A DNA stretch of 64,000 nt from Rhododendron vialii. Taxonomy: Eukaryota > Streptophyta > Magnoliopsida > Ericales > Ericaceae. The stretch covers positions 885,501 through 949,500 of the forward strand of contig NC_080568.1 of NCBI RefSeq assembly GCF_030253575.1, given 5' to 3'. The position numbers and the translations under genes are program-made. Each line of letters begins with the position of its first letter. The stretch's first letter is position 1. The notes beneath the pieces were generated by a model. The model saw nothing but the letters and a program-made list of their open reading frames with translations. It had not been told where the DNA came from and did no database searches. Shown here piece after piece: positions 23,432 through 34,862 of this stretch.

Positions 23432-24470
23432 TAGGGATGGCAATGGGGAGGGTCGGGGGTGGATATCACTATCCCCGTCCCCGATCCCCGAACCTAAATC
23501 TCTCCCCATCCCCGCCCGGATCCCCACCGGAGATTTATTTTTACCCTCCATCCCCGCCCCAAACGGAGAACGGGAATCCCCGCAGGGAATCGGGGATCCA
23601 AAGATTCCAAAACTTTAAAAAAAAAAAAAAAAAAAAGTCACCTACCATTAGAAAATACAAACCATGAAACTAAATTAAAAAAAAAATCTAGGCTACCATT
23701 ACAAACCAAATGCCAAGGAAAATAGCAACAGTTGGTGGTCGCATTTCATTCGATTCCACTTGAGTTGACAGCGAGCGAGTTTTCCGAAGTGGTAGATTGT
23801 GTTCAAAATGAAAAAACGCATTAAGAAAAGGTGAAACAAAAATACACAAAAAAAGAAAAAAAAGTGAAACAAAAATACACAGAAGATGCTCAAATTCGAA
23901 AAGAAAACCTCAAACCTTCATTCATTATCAGCCACATTTGTCAGCAATAACATCAGACTACAAGACGACATACATTACAGTCAGATCCACACCTAATACT
24001 CGTTCTATAATCCATCTCACATCAGTTCAAAAATTATATTTAACACCATGCCATAATTTCTCACAATTCTTTACAACTATTTCACTCACTGTCCACTATC
24101 CACAAAGAGTAAATTCAAGAAGTTACTTGCCTTGTAGTATGAAAGAAGATAAATTTATGTTCTTTCCATCACTTTTAGTTACCATCAAAATTCAAACTAC
24201 AGGGGAAAACAAACTGAGCATTTTACATAAAGTAGAATAACAAGTGAGTAAACCCTCACTTATGTATTAATAATTATATATAATAGGCTAGCGGGGCGGG
24301 ACGGAGATCGGGCGGGTACTAACTCATATCCATCCCCTACCCATTCCCCACTTTTTTTTAAAAATTATCCTCATACCCTACCCGATCCCCAAATAATCCC
24401 CGAATCCCCTACCCATTTGGAACGGGGAACGGGTTGGGGTGGGGCGGGACGGCCGAAATTGCCATCCCTA
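23432..24470. mobile_element. Inverted-repeat element, TAGGGATGGCAAT ends (hAT-like)
   Basis: About 1.04 kb bounded by TAGGGATGGCAATGGGG and, inverted, ATTGCCATCCCTA. Both ends are filled with repeated CCCCG/CGGGG words (GGGGATCC, CCCCGATCCCCG). The terminal sequence is of the type common in plant hAT elements. The interior is AT-rich with no transposase. It is nested in another element (left flank GGCACCATGTGGTAG, right flank CCCATGGCACTGAATAA). Confidence 0.6.
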
Positions 24471-25083
24471 GACTTCCCATGGCACTGAATAATTTTTTCT
24501 AGGCCATCGAAAAACTTTTCCCCACATGGGGGATTTACTCACTTTTATCTTGAACCTCAAACTAATATTTTCATGTCTCATTCTTCCTAAACTATTTTGT
24601 CTAGTACTTTTTCAGAATGTTTTATTTTTCGTAAATATTTGTATAATTTTTTATCATAATTTTTGAAATTGATCATTCGTCTTAACGAAAATAATTGAAA
24701 AACTATAAAATGTATGTCGAATAAGATGTCTAACTCAGTCAGCTAGCTACTAGAGCTAAAATGTAGCCACGATCTGAGCCACAGAAGATGCTTTTTGACA
24801 CTTAGACCCAAGTTGAACAAAATTCATTGAAGGCGACACTTTTAAAACAAGAATACCGATTTTTACGTTTTTAATAAATTTTTTATTTTGGTAATAATGT
24901 TTTACTTTTCAAAACCATCTAAGTCAAATCGAATGATTAATTTAAAATATATAATGCGAATCTATTAAAAAATAAAAAAGGACGAGCCAAAATACCAAAA
25001 CAACCTGGAAGACAAAAAAGTTAGAGAAAATGGAGCATGTGGAAAGAAATAATCAAAATAAGTACTTATTTTTTGAATAAAAA

Positions 25084-25212
25084 ATGCTAGATGCGCAATC
25101 ATTCGAACACAATTCCTCACATACACGTTGATCCCACGAGTTAGATGTGCGTGGGACTCACATGTATGTGAGGAACTGTGTTTGGTGTTGTGTTCGAATA
25201 ATTGTGCACCTA
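25084..25212. repeat. 129-bp hairpin MITE
   Basis: The ends AATGCTAGATGCGCAAT and ATTGTGCACCTAGCATT are complementary with few mismatches, and the inner arms (CCTCACATAC / GTATGTGAGG) continue the stem. Most of the element is one imperfect hairpin. Confidence 0.7.
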
Positions 25213-25388
25213 GCATTGAATTAAAGGTAATGTATAATGGAAAAAATATCTTGTCTCGTAAAATGAAAAATACGAACTTTAGCAGAACGAGCCTTTGGCA
25301 CCACGTGGCTTTGAATAATTTGTCCCATCCTATAGAGCTTAAATACCTAACAAGAATGCTATATACCTAATCACTGTTTTTTCATTAG

Positions 25389-25619
25389 GAGAAATTTTTC
25401 AGTGCCGGATGAGTACCATGTGGTATCGCTCGACACATCCGAACAGTCTAATGCGATTTTGGGCGGCTCGGATTTGGAAAGAAAATGAGAGAGAAAGAGG
25501 AGGGGTGAGAGGACAGAGAAAATTTCAATCTGAACCGTTCAAAAGTTCATCGAACGACTCAAGAGTGTCCAGCGGGCACCACGTGAGATATATCCGCTCC
25601 CCCCACTGAAAAATTTCCC
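25389..25619. repeat. MITE family A, copy 1
   Basis: Ends GAGAAATTTTTCAGTG and CACTGAAAAATTTCCC are inverted repeats. Just inside them are G-box-like words (ACCATGTGGT, ACCACGTGAG). The centre holds GAGAGAAAGAGG and ATTTCAATCTGAACC. Related copies lie at 32598-32812 and 34672-34862. Confidence 0.75.
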
Positions 25620-25729
25620 AGAGAGTAGATTCGAAAGCAGCTGAAAGTCAGACACTAGGGCCAGGACTGGCTCCCACACGTCCCCGTTCTTTTATGAGTA
25701 AAAAATAAAATAAACGAGAGCACCAAGCC

Positions 25730-26263
25730 ATGTGGGAATACCGGTGGTGGTGGGGACACGACAAGCACAAGACCCAACCCCACCACCAGTACCACCGCCT
25801 CTTGATCCTCCAGAACGACGTCGATGAGGAGTCCCTCGACTTCAACCACGATCCGACCGCCACGCTCGCGTCGGCCGCAATGGTCCTCACCACCTGGCTT
25901 CGCCGCCGCCGCAGACGAAACCTTCTCCTCCTCGCCCTCTTCTTCCCCCTCCTCCTCCCCTTCATCTGCGCCGCCTTCCCCCTCCTCTGCGCCCTCGAGC
26001 TCTGCCTCCGCCTCCTCCGCCGCCGCCGTCGTCGGATAAGGAAACCGGTCTCCGATGGGCCGGGCCGGTGCGAGCAGGGACGGGGAGAGTTTACGGAGAG
26101 CGAAGTTGGCGGTGAAGTGAGGGTGTTGTTGCAGAGGTACCTGGAAGATCAGCTGGTGCTCGTTGTTGGATCCGTGTACGATTGCGGTGACGACGATGAT
26201 TTTTGTTCCGGTGATGACTTGCTGGAAGATTGTGAATGTTTTGATAGCTTGAATCCGGTTTGA
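25730..26263 (+). CDS. Small plant membrane protein of unknown function
   Basis: A single-exon frame of 177 aa, GC-rich against an AT-rich background. The start is the first ATG, which also precedes a hydrophilic N-terminal part (residues 1-55, with DVDEESLDFNHD). A basic stretch WLRRRRRR follows, then a hydrophobic segment of about 30 residues (roughly 63-95) and a second basic stretch. The acidic C-terminal part contains LLQRYLEDQLVLV-GSVYDC. The layout suggests a membrane anchor flanked by charged regions. I believe similar uncharacterised proteins occur across flowering plants, but that is from memory and I can assign no function. Support for real coding comes from a diverged copy at 27140-27385 that preserves LLQ-YLEDQ-VLV-GS-YD. 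The overlapping minus-strand frame (25655-26329) is low-complexity and looks like a shadow. Confidence 0.62.
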   Translation: MWEYRWWWGHDKHKTQPHHQYHRLLILQNDVDEESLDFNHDPTATLASAAMVLTTWLRRRRRRNLLLLALFFPLLLPFICAAFPLLCALELCLRLLRRRRRRIRKPVSDGPGRCEQGRGEFTESEVGGEVRVLLQRYLEDQLVLVVGSVYDCGDDDDFCSGDDLLEDCECFDSLNPV

Positions 26264-26429
26264 CGATGATCGGATCTGTATGTTCGTGTTGTTGATTTCC
26301 AATCTGTACATTAGTTGACAATTGGACATTGGAATTTGAAGTTTTTTTTTTTATTTACTATTTTAATCTGCGCGACTGTGTAAATTGAATTTTGATGTTG
26401 ATGTCTTCAGTGAAACTTCTACATTTGTT

Positions 26430-26462
26430 TCTATGGTATATATATATATACACACACACATT
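26430..26462. repeat. (TA)n(CA)n microsatellite
   Basis: TATATATATA followed by CACACACACA, about 170 bp after the stop codon of the small gene. Confidence 0.85.
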
Positions 26463-26690
26463 TGCTGTCAGGATTTTTTGATGTTTCAATTCTTGGCTTT
26501 GTTCGATTAACATTTGAGTTTTAGTTTTATTTTTAATTATTATTTTTCTTTTTTTTTTAATTATTATTTTATTTTTTGAATTATTACTTTTTCATCTCTC
26601 CAATCATTATCCCTATTTTCAATCATTACTCTATTTCTCTCTCCACTCATTATCAAAATTAAACTAAACTAAATTCGCAACCAAACAAAA

Positions 26691-26815
26691 TCCTTATTTC
26701 CTAATTGGAGGTGTCTAAATTGGTAATTTGGTAGTATAACAAGGGCAACCAACAAAACCCTTATTTTTTAATTGGAGGTGTCTAAATTGGTAATTTGGTA
26801 GTATAACTAGGGCTA
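26691..26815. repeat. Two tandem copies of a ~62-bp unit
   Basis: The unit CTTATTT...AATTGGAGGTGTCTAAATTGGTAA...AGGGC is present twice, head to tail, differing at only a few positions. Confidence 0.85.
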
Positions 26816-27139
26816 TGAAAGGAACAAGCCGAGTTTTAATTTTATTTGAGCTCGGCTCATTTGAAGCTACTCTCGCTCGAGCTCGCATCATTTGTTATCG
26901 AGGTGTTCGAGATCAATTGGTTTATTAAATGAGTCTTTCTAAACGAGCTGAGTTGCAACAAATTCTAGCTTGACTCGTTACTAAATTCACTTAAAACACA
27001 AACTTGGGCTCGTTTACCAATGAATCAAGCTGAGCCTAGCCTTGACTTGCTTGCAAATAATAGTTTGGTTCCATTCCCGGCCAACGACGATGGCAGCTAT
27101 GGGCTGCACCGATGCAAGAAAAGAAAGGGAGAAAAAGCG

Positions 27140-27385
27140 AACGCGGCGGTGGGTGAATTGACAGAGACTGCTGTTACAGTATTTGGAAGATCAGTGGGTG
27201 CTTGTTATTGGATCCTTGTACGATTGATTGTTGTGACGACGATGATTGATCTGATGGCTTGTTGGAAGCTTGTGACGGTGATAAATTTTGTTTGATGCTT
27301 TGAATCTGATTTGATGGTCAGATTTGTTTGGTTGTTCTCGGTTCAATCTTGACTATTGGACATTGAAATTTGAAGGGGTTTTTTT
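27140..27385 (+). pseudogene. Partial duplicate of the small membrane-protein gene (3' part)
   Basis: It matches the end of the gene at about 26100-26350: TTGGAAGATCAG is followed by a GTTGTTGGATCC-like segment, GACGACGATGATT, and then the shared 3' untranslated part ending TTGGACATTG(G)AA and a T-tract. Translation gives LLQYLEDQWVLVIGSLYD, then stops because of frameshifts. The N-terminal half and membrane segment are missing. It is a non-functional remnant. Confidence 0.72.
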
Positions 27386-27389
27386 TACA

Positions 27390-29977
27390 CTTTCTCTTAT
27401 TATATTTAGGATTAATCGCATCTTCCCCCACTCAATTATTATACTTTCTCTTTCAAGTTACCCCTCAACTATAAAATCTAACACATAATCACCTTAAACC
27501 ACCTAAACCTTTCAACTTTGACTTTTTGCAAGCCTTCTGTTGTATAATAGCCATCTAAGAGCTCGAAATAGAGTTCAAATGTTGTTGTTTGCCAAGGTAT
27601 GCCCAAAATGTCAGAAATGCTATGTTTTTCTAACGAAATCGAAGACCATATTTTTTTTTTCCTGGATTGAGTTCTTTCATTCACCTCATCCGTCGATTTC
27701 CCTCGATTTTATCTTCATTAACACCTCTTTGTAACCTTGCATTATTGATACCATCAAAGCCAAATAGCACTTCATGTAAAAAAAATAGATAAAATGCCGA
27801 TCGATTTTACAATATTATAAAATGATGCGCTTTAAACAAAAAAATTGGCATAATGAACTACATATCAGAATTAATCATACAAGATCTAATATGCACCAAG
27901 TCCTAGAAGAAGCCTTTAGAATATCTAGATATTACCATAGAAGGATCTAGATGAAAAACCTAGATACTTGCCTTCCGTTAAAAAATTATTATTATTATTT
28001 TGAACCTAGAATGTACCCAAGATAATATCTTGTAGAAAAATATCAATGGACAAGAACCATCCATGTGATAGAATAAACAGAAGATAGGTCAAGCCATTTT
28101 GAATTAACAAAAATAATGTAAGTTACGCTACCTTCATACTACAAAACCTTCATTTTCGCATACCCAATCATCTTCCTTCACGCCAATTAGTCTCATTAGT
28201 TTTCAACTATCTCCTTGCACCCCAACAATGAGAGCTCTTATTCATTGGCGCTGTAACATCCTTCGAGATATGATACTTGTACAAAAGCCCTAATCGCTTA
28301 AAATCACCTATTGGCATTCTTCTATTCGCATGACATGTATTTTACTATTCATACTTGTAAGTTGTTGAGATATTTTTTTCTAGGACCCATTGTTGAAGCC
28401 TAAGGCATCGAACTCTCACCAATTTGTGGAGCTATCGGAGAAAGATCCATCATCGGTGGATAGGCCCTGCAAATCATAAACCTTACATCCAATGAAAGCA
28501 AAATTAGTGGTTGTAAGAGTGGTGTTGTAGATGATTCACATTGAAAAAAGAAACCAAGGATTGTCAATAGTGCAAGCACTTTTGCAAATCTTCATCTGCA
28601 AGAATGGCTTTCCGCTGTTTACTTTTGTAGTTGACAACAATAGTGATATTCTAGCTGCCGACACAATATGAGGAATCTAGCCTAGCTATGATCCATTGTT
28701 TGTTAAAGTTGTCAAAACTCAGGCCCGAACAAGGTGCTTGGAGAAAAACTCCTAAACTGGAGAATTGCATAAATAAACTGGCAATCGCCACTTTTTTGCT
28801 TAGTATCACAATCAACTAAACAAAGCATGTGCAATTTAAATTAACGCATCTTTCAGAGAAAAGAGCCATGATGCACAATAAGGTATCCAAGCACAACATG
28901 TCGCTCGCGAAGTGGTCGAACACCACCATCATCGCCCGCTTGCAGGTCGGGCAATCTAGGTCTCCCGTACTTAGGAAATTAGGCTTCTTAGTACACTATG
29001 TACCTGTTGTCAATGTTGTATATGTTGTTTTTATTGAAAGGTATTATTAGCAACCGCCATACCTGAGAGTCATGTGGGTTTTCACATATACTGTATTGTT
29101 TAGGAGACACATACATGGCAGCTGTTTGGTTGCGAGGAAAATGGAAAATATCTTAAAGAGATAGGTTACTTAATTTCTCGTCAAACTGTTCTTCAATTAA
29201 GTTTGTGAATGTTGTGTTCTTTTCAACTAATTTCATTCTTTTTTGCACCGAGCTGCGTCATGGTCTCAATGATTGACTGCCTAAGCGTGATGATTGTATT
29301 GCAGTATGGTGGTGATCCTGAGCCCCTAGTCGCTCAGGAGCTCATAAACAACCTACCAATTCAGTTTATGACTCATGTGGCCCCTAGATAATTCAAGTCA
29401 ACACCCATAAAAATTCAGAGCCGGCCCTAAAGATATCCCTCAAAGAATTTTACAATCACTGATTGCCCCAAAAAATACTCTTCAAAGAATTTACAGTCAT
29501 TGACTCATTTGTTTGATTCTTCTTTTCGAGGAGACAAATGATTAATTTCAAAAATCACTGCGAAAAGTTAAACAAAAAATTACAAAACTAAAAAAAAAAA
29601 CCAAAAAATACAATACCAAAAATTTAAGAATACCTCACGCTTAGTTTTGATTTGTAATGTTACCATTCAACTCGTTTTTAAGAGTATTTCTAGCATTAAT
29701 CAATTAGGGTTAGTCGATGGAAATCTGTAAACTTTTTTACTTAAACCTTTTAAAAATCTATATTACAAAACAGAGCGGTTTTTGTTAAAAATGTCTAGGC
29801 ATATAAACAAGAGAGAAACCTCTACAACCGTTAGATAACTTTGTGGCTATTGGATCATTTTTATTTTAGAAGATACATAAAATATTCTCCTAATAAATCT
29901 ATCCCTCTAATATATCCTTTCTTTTTAGGCAATGTATCTTTATATAAAATAATATTGCCTTATATGATTAAATAGTA
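27390..29977. other. 2.6-kb intergenic stretch, no gene recognised
   Basis: AT-rich; the longest frames (60-73 codons) have no recognisable motifs. A CAGAGCCGGCCCTAA word near 29420 resembles the ends of the small palindromic element at 61343-61405, so mobile-element debris is likely. Nothing firmer can be said. Confidence 0.4.
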
Positions 29978-29982
29978 AATAT

Positions 29983-31936
29983 TGTAGACACCCCAATTTG
30001 ACTTCCCGATCGTTTTACTTTGTTCTTCGGTTTCTTGATTCCCCGATGATGAATCAGGTCGAAACAGTCTCGAGAACTTGGAATGGCTTGAGTTTGGCAT
30101 GTGAGGAACCCATCCTTAGCCCTAAAACCTTTAATCAGAACCTGGACCTTGGTTTGAATGTCGCGCGACGAGCTAGGACCCTCGCGCGATGGTCCGTCTG
30201 CCACGTGGTGGTCAAAGTCAAAGCTTTGACCATTGACCCTCGCGGGGTTGGCTGGACCCTCGCGCGATGCTCTCACTTCATCGCGCGATGGTCAACACCT
30301 ATCATTTTCACCCAGATTCCGTGGTGGTCAGAGGGCTACAGGCCTATGTGACCCCGTTTTCTCGGCTGAACAGCGTTCTGGGGGGCTCCCTTTGCACCAC
30401 CTCACCCCCCATTCTCCCATCACCTTTGCCACCCACTCCTCCACCAAGCAATTGTAACCAGCATTGTCGGCTGGTTACAAGGCCTTGGTTAGCCATCCAC
30501 TAACCCCCCTTTTTTTATAAATACCCCCCCTCATGCTTCCTTGCAAAAGGGTTACCAATCTCTCTCTAAGAAAGAAGAAGGCAAACTCAAGCACAAACAT
30601 CTCACACCATTCACTCCCACATAATCACCCTCCAAATCTCACCATCTCATCATTCAAGCCATCTCCAAGACACTCAAGCAAAGGTATAATATCTTTCTGC
30701 TCACTGTTCGAACCCCTGAGGGGGGCTGGCAGGGTCAAGGCTGGTAATCGATACCAGTTCTGGCCCTAAAGCTGGCAGAGTTTCAAGAGCTGTTAACTGG
30801 GAAACCCTCGCGCGATGGTCCCGTATACTCGCGCGACAATTCTGTCTGCGTGAGATTGGACCACGTGGGGAAGGGACCCTGGTCTTTAAGTTTATTATTG
30901 TGTTTGTAGTCTTTTTAAAGTCTTTTAAGGAGCTTTAGCTCACTGCTTTGCTGTTTTGCATGTTGAAAATCATTGTTTAGCTTAGTTTATAACACCTCTT
31001 GGTTTGGAATGCTCTTGGGATGCTCCTGAACATGTCTCAGAGCCCTAAGTATGCAAAGCAATTCCTGGAAGTCCAGTCTGAACAATCGCGCGGCTGTGTC
31101 ACTCTGTCGCGCGATGGTTCTGTGTCTTCCAGGGACTGCCCTTGCATGAGCAGTTTGGCCTTGGCCTCCGTTTAGACACCCCCACTGTTTTGGGGTTGCG
31201 TTTATATAATATTTCCGTCTGTTGTTGTAATATTGTTTACTTTCAAGTACCTATAAACTGCTTGGTTTGCACCTGGGTGAGCACTGGTCCTTCCAGAGCC
31301 CAGAAGGGGATGAAATTCAAACCATTGGTGAAGCATCGATACTCGCGCGAGTATATGGTTATGTCGCGCGATGGTTTGCTTGCATGCGGACGAACTCACG
31401 CATGCAAGCTGGCTGTTTGTTTGTGCCAAAATCATACACAGCGCTGTCTTGATGTATGATCGATGTTTTGAACTTCATTCCATTTATTACTTGTCGTCTC
31501 ATTCATCCATGCTATCTATCACATCTTGCAAACTGTTACAGTTTTAATCCCTTAAACTGTTCGCCCGTCCTAAATGGCTAAAGAATTGACTAATCAAAAC
31601 AGAATCGCAAACAAACATTTTTCGCAAATGCCTAAGTATAGACCGATCTCCGGATTGGGCGAGAGGGGTGCCGTAAAACCCTTCCCCTCTCGTAACCTGG
31701 CTCCCGAACCCAGATATGGTTATGACAGACTGGTTCCTTAACTTTTTCAAAATCAATCAGCGCGGCAAGTGCTTCGAAATACGGTTCCTTGGGTGTCGGA
31801 CCTTCAAAACCCGAGTGGGGACTCTGTATTTTCGCGAGCGCTTGACGTCCAGCTAAAAAAGCGCTCCCTCGACCCAGGCCCCTTTGCCTCGCGTCTCGGA
31901 ATTCGGAAATTCCGAAAACGGGCACGCATGCCCACA
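29983..31936 (+). mobile_element. Solo LTR, 1,954 bp, 5-bp target duplication
   Basis: It begins TGTAGACACCCC and ends GCCCACA, with AATAT directly repeated at 29978-29982 and 31937-31941. TGTAGACACC is a start often seen in long LTRs of plant Ty3/gypsy (Tat/Ogre-type) elements. A TATAAATACC box lies at about 30517 and an AGTGGGGACTCTG segment near the 3' end. GC content and CpG density are higher than around it, and the palindromic word TCGCGCGA recurs. No gag or pol adjoins. Orientation is from the TATA box. Confidence 0.82.
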
Positions 31937-32104
31937 AATATCTCAAAGAGGTAACTAATGCTTTGTGGAGATTACAACTATCCTGTAGAGTAGTCGGATA
32001 GTACGGGCAAGTTATTTTAAGTTGAGGCTATGATACATTCTGACACTGCCTCTAGTAATAAACATTTTGGAACATTTTAAAATGAAATAAAGGACTAACA
32101 TTAA

Positions 32105-32532
32105 GGGTCTATTTGGTTGGATTGAATCAATGTTGAAATGGAATAGTCATTCCAATGACTACTTATTCTAATGTTTGGTTCACCATTGAATAATGGAATG
32201 ATGATTCCAAATGAAATCATTATTCACCTTAGTAAAGGAATTGTTTTTCCATCCAAAAAACTAAGGAATTGTTATTCCATTTCTTTGTTACACCAAAATT
32301 ACTATTGCCACTCAAAAAAATGCTATTGCCACTCCAAAAAATACTATTGCCACCCCAAAATTACTATTGTCATTCCAAAAATTGCTATTGCCACACTATT
32401 CCATTGGAGATGAGAATGATTATTCCTAAGCACAACCAAACACGAGAATAGGAATGATTATTCCATTCTCAATTCCTCCAATTCTATTCCATTCCTATTC
32501 ACATTCCATTTCATCCAATCAAACGCACACCC
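32105..32532. repeat. MITE with internal ~19-bp tandem repeats
   Basis: Ends GGGTCTATTTGGTTGGATTG and CAATCAAACGCACACCC are near-complementary. The core (about 32292-32398) holds five to six variants of CTATTGCCACTCCAAAAA. The GAATGA/TCATTC words on both sides make further inverted pairing. Non-coding. Confidence 0.65.
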
Positions 32533-32597
32533 TTTTGTGGCTCTGTATTGCAGCGGGACCGTATGTGTGCCTCTTTCTTTGGAAGAAGCCTTGGCTA

Positions 32598-32812
32598 GGA
32601 GAAATTTTTTCTGCCTAGGGTGGGGTGGGTATATCACACGTGATGTCCGCTCGGCACATCTGTCATCCAATGCACTTTTGAACGGCTCAGATTGAAATTC
32701 TCTCTCTCCCTTTTCTCTCTCTAAATCTGACACCTAAAACCGCAATGGACGGCCCGTATGTGTTGGGTGGACACCACGTGGTACTCACTCGGCACTGAAA
32801 TTTTTTCTACTA
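32598..32812. repeat. MITE family A, copy 2
   Basis: Same family as 25389-25619: GGAGAAATTTTTTCTG at the left and CACTGAAATTTTTTC at the right, with CACACGTGAT and CACCACGTGGTAC inside the ends and a central GATTGAAATTCTCTC. Confidence 0.7.
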
Positions 32813-33374
32813 GGCTAGTGGCGCAAATATAATTTTAACAATCCCCTAATATAATCCGATACAAACAAACATATATGGGATTTAGATATGTTTTTGCTTT
32901 CTTAAAAAAAAAAAACATATATGGGATTCAACTAGATTCCGGGCAAATTTATGCGTACCTCGACTAATCATGGGGTCACCTCGACTAATCTTGGAATCAA
33001 TTTTCACTGTCAACTTGCGGAAAGCTTAATTAAAACCAAAGCAAATCTCGAATGAAATGATTCCAAAAGAGTTTTGGAGATTAACTTTTCCTAGTATTTT
33101 CCCTTCTAAGTTCTATTTCCAATTTCAATCTTAACCACGAGTCAATCCCCTTGAATCTAACATGCATGGAATAAGTGTTTACAGATATAATTTTAAAATA
33201 CAATTTTGAACACAAATGTATTCAAATAATTCGACGTACATAGAGTTAAGTTATTCATATGAAATTAAAACTTTTCTTGTATTGTTTCCACTAAACTAAA
33301 ATATTCAATTCATTTTTTTCCCACTAACTTTACATGTTTATTTTAATTCTTTCACTAAACCATTTTATTCTTTC

Positions 33375-33944
33375 GGGGTGTTTGGGAGCTTACTTTTTGG
33401 TTTTTTATTTTCAGCTTTTTGGCTTTTTCACTTTTTGAATTATGGTCAAAATGTGTTTTGAATATGATAGGAGTGTTTGGGAGATATATGATCAAAATGA
33501 GTTATGAGTTGATTTTTTACCATTTTGTCCTTGATTATTTATTGTCGTATTAAAAGGTGTATAAATAATGTTATTTATTTATTTATATATTTTTTGGGGA
33601 ATGTAATTTTTTGGCCTGGACCGTCGAATTCATCAATGACGTGGACAGCATCCTCAGGTTCACAAGCTATTTGGGGAATAATGTTCTCTCTCCCCCGTTC
33701 TCTCTGTATCGTGGAAGTTGTGAAAGTAATTACATAACTCAATGAGGATTTTTTAGTAATTTATCCAAAATGCAAAAATCCCAAAAGCCAAAAAGGACCT
33801 CCAGGCCTCATTCTCACTTTTTGCTTCCTTTGTCAAAATCTGGGAATGGGTTTTGTAAAATGGGTTTTGAGAATAGAATAGCCAAACAACCAAAATGCAA
33901 TAATGGGAATGAAAAAATGCAAAAATGCATCTCTCAAACACCCC
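33375..33944. repeat. Inverted-repeat element, GGGTGTTTGGGAG ends
   Basis: Ends GGGGTGTTTGGGAG and CTCTCAAACACCCC are complementary; about 570 bp. An inner GTGTTTGGGAG copy lies near 33471. No transposase. The end type is common among plant hAT/MITE elements. Confidence 0.6.
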
Positions 33945-34171
33945 CAAATTCTCTATGTTGTTCCAATTTTATCGGATTTCCCCGAAGGGACAGAAGAAGA
34001 ACACTTCATTCGGGTAACTCGATCGAATACGTCATAGTCACGTCATCCCATGAGTTTTTCCCATAAATGTTTCTTCATTACTTTCCGTTGCTTTTGTTAA
34101 CCATTATATTTCACCACATAGTGTGGTCCACCCAACCACTTCTGCTGATTAAAAGCTCTCGTTTCATTATA

Positions 34172-34410
34172 GCCGAACCAAAATGCTACTTGCACAATCG
34201 TTGTATTAGTTGTGTGTATAATTTTGATTGTCCAGATGTATTTAGACGGTTTAAATTTTAAAAAAACTCTTTCAAGGAAAAGTTTAACTTTTATAAGGAA
34301 GAGTTTGAGCGAATCCTGACAATTTATTATAGTAATGGATGACTAGGGATTGATTGTGTGTTGTGTTTTACACAACCGTTGTGTGTGTAGCACTTTTGCC
34401 GAACCAAAAT
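34172..34410. repeat. 213-bp element between 13-bp direct repeats
   Basis: GCCGAACCAAAAT stands at 34172-34184 and 34398-34410. The enclosed sequence starts GCTACTTGCACAATCGTTG and ends with a related inverted sequence (CAACCGTTGTGTGTGTAGC), so it resembles a small DNA element. A 13-bp duplication is longer than usual for the hAT or Mutator classes, so the class is open. Confidence 0.5.
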
Positions 34411-34671
34411 AGTAAATAGGTTATATTTTTCAATTGACAATACTATTTATATGCAATATAGATTTTATTTGATAACTCTTGATCAATACAATTAAACAAA
34501 ATTTTTAAAATCACCTAAAACCTCTTGAATTATAATATACGAAGTATAATTTATTAAAAAATAACACAAACTTTAAAAAAGCTAAAAAATTGTGGCGGAT
34601 GGAGTAATTCTGAAAGATGAAATTGAGAGAAGCCCACTCTTTTCTTTTTAAAGCCTACCCTTTTGTGGGAG

Positions 34672-34862
34672 GGAGAGATTTTTCAGTGTCGAGCGGGTGT
34701 ATCCTATGTGGTATCCGCTTTAGACGGTTTGGATTGAAATCCTCTCTCTTCTCTCATCCCAATGCTTTCTCTTTTCAAATCTGAACCATCCAAACACGGA
34801 ATTGATGACTCGAATGCACGAGCAGGCACCATATGGTACCCGCTCGGCACTGATTTTTTTTT
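34672..34862. repeat. MITE family A, copy 3
   Basis: Starts GAGAGATTTTTCAGTG and ends GCACTGATTTTTTT, with CTATGTGGTATCC and CACCATATGGTACCC inside the ends and the central GATTGAAATCCTCTCTC. It is the most diverged of three copies. Confidence 0.65.

Noticed and set aside
25655-26329. 224-codon minus-strand frame opposite the small membrane-protein gene
   Set aside because: Mostly Glu/Ala/Gly low complexity generated by the GC-rich sense strand. The plus-strand protein has a sensible layout and a diverged duplicate.
32292-32398. Regular short repeats resembling a CRISPR array
   Set aside because: Units of about 19 bp without unique spacers, inside a MITE in a plant genome.
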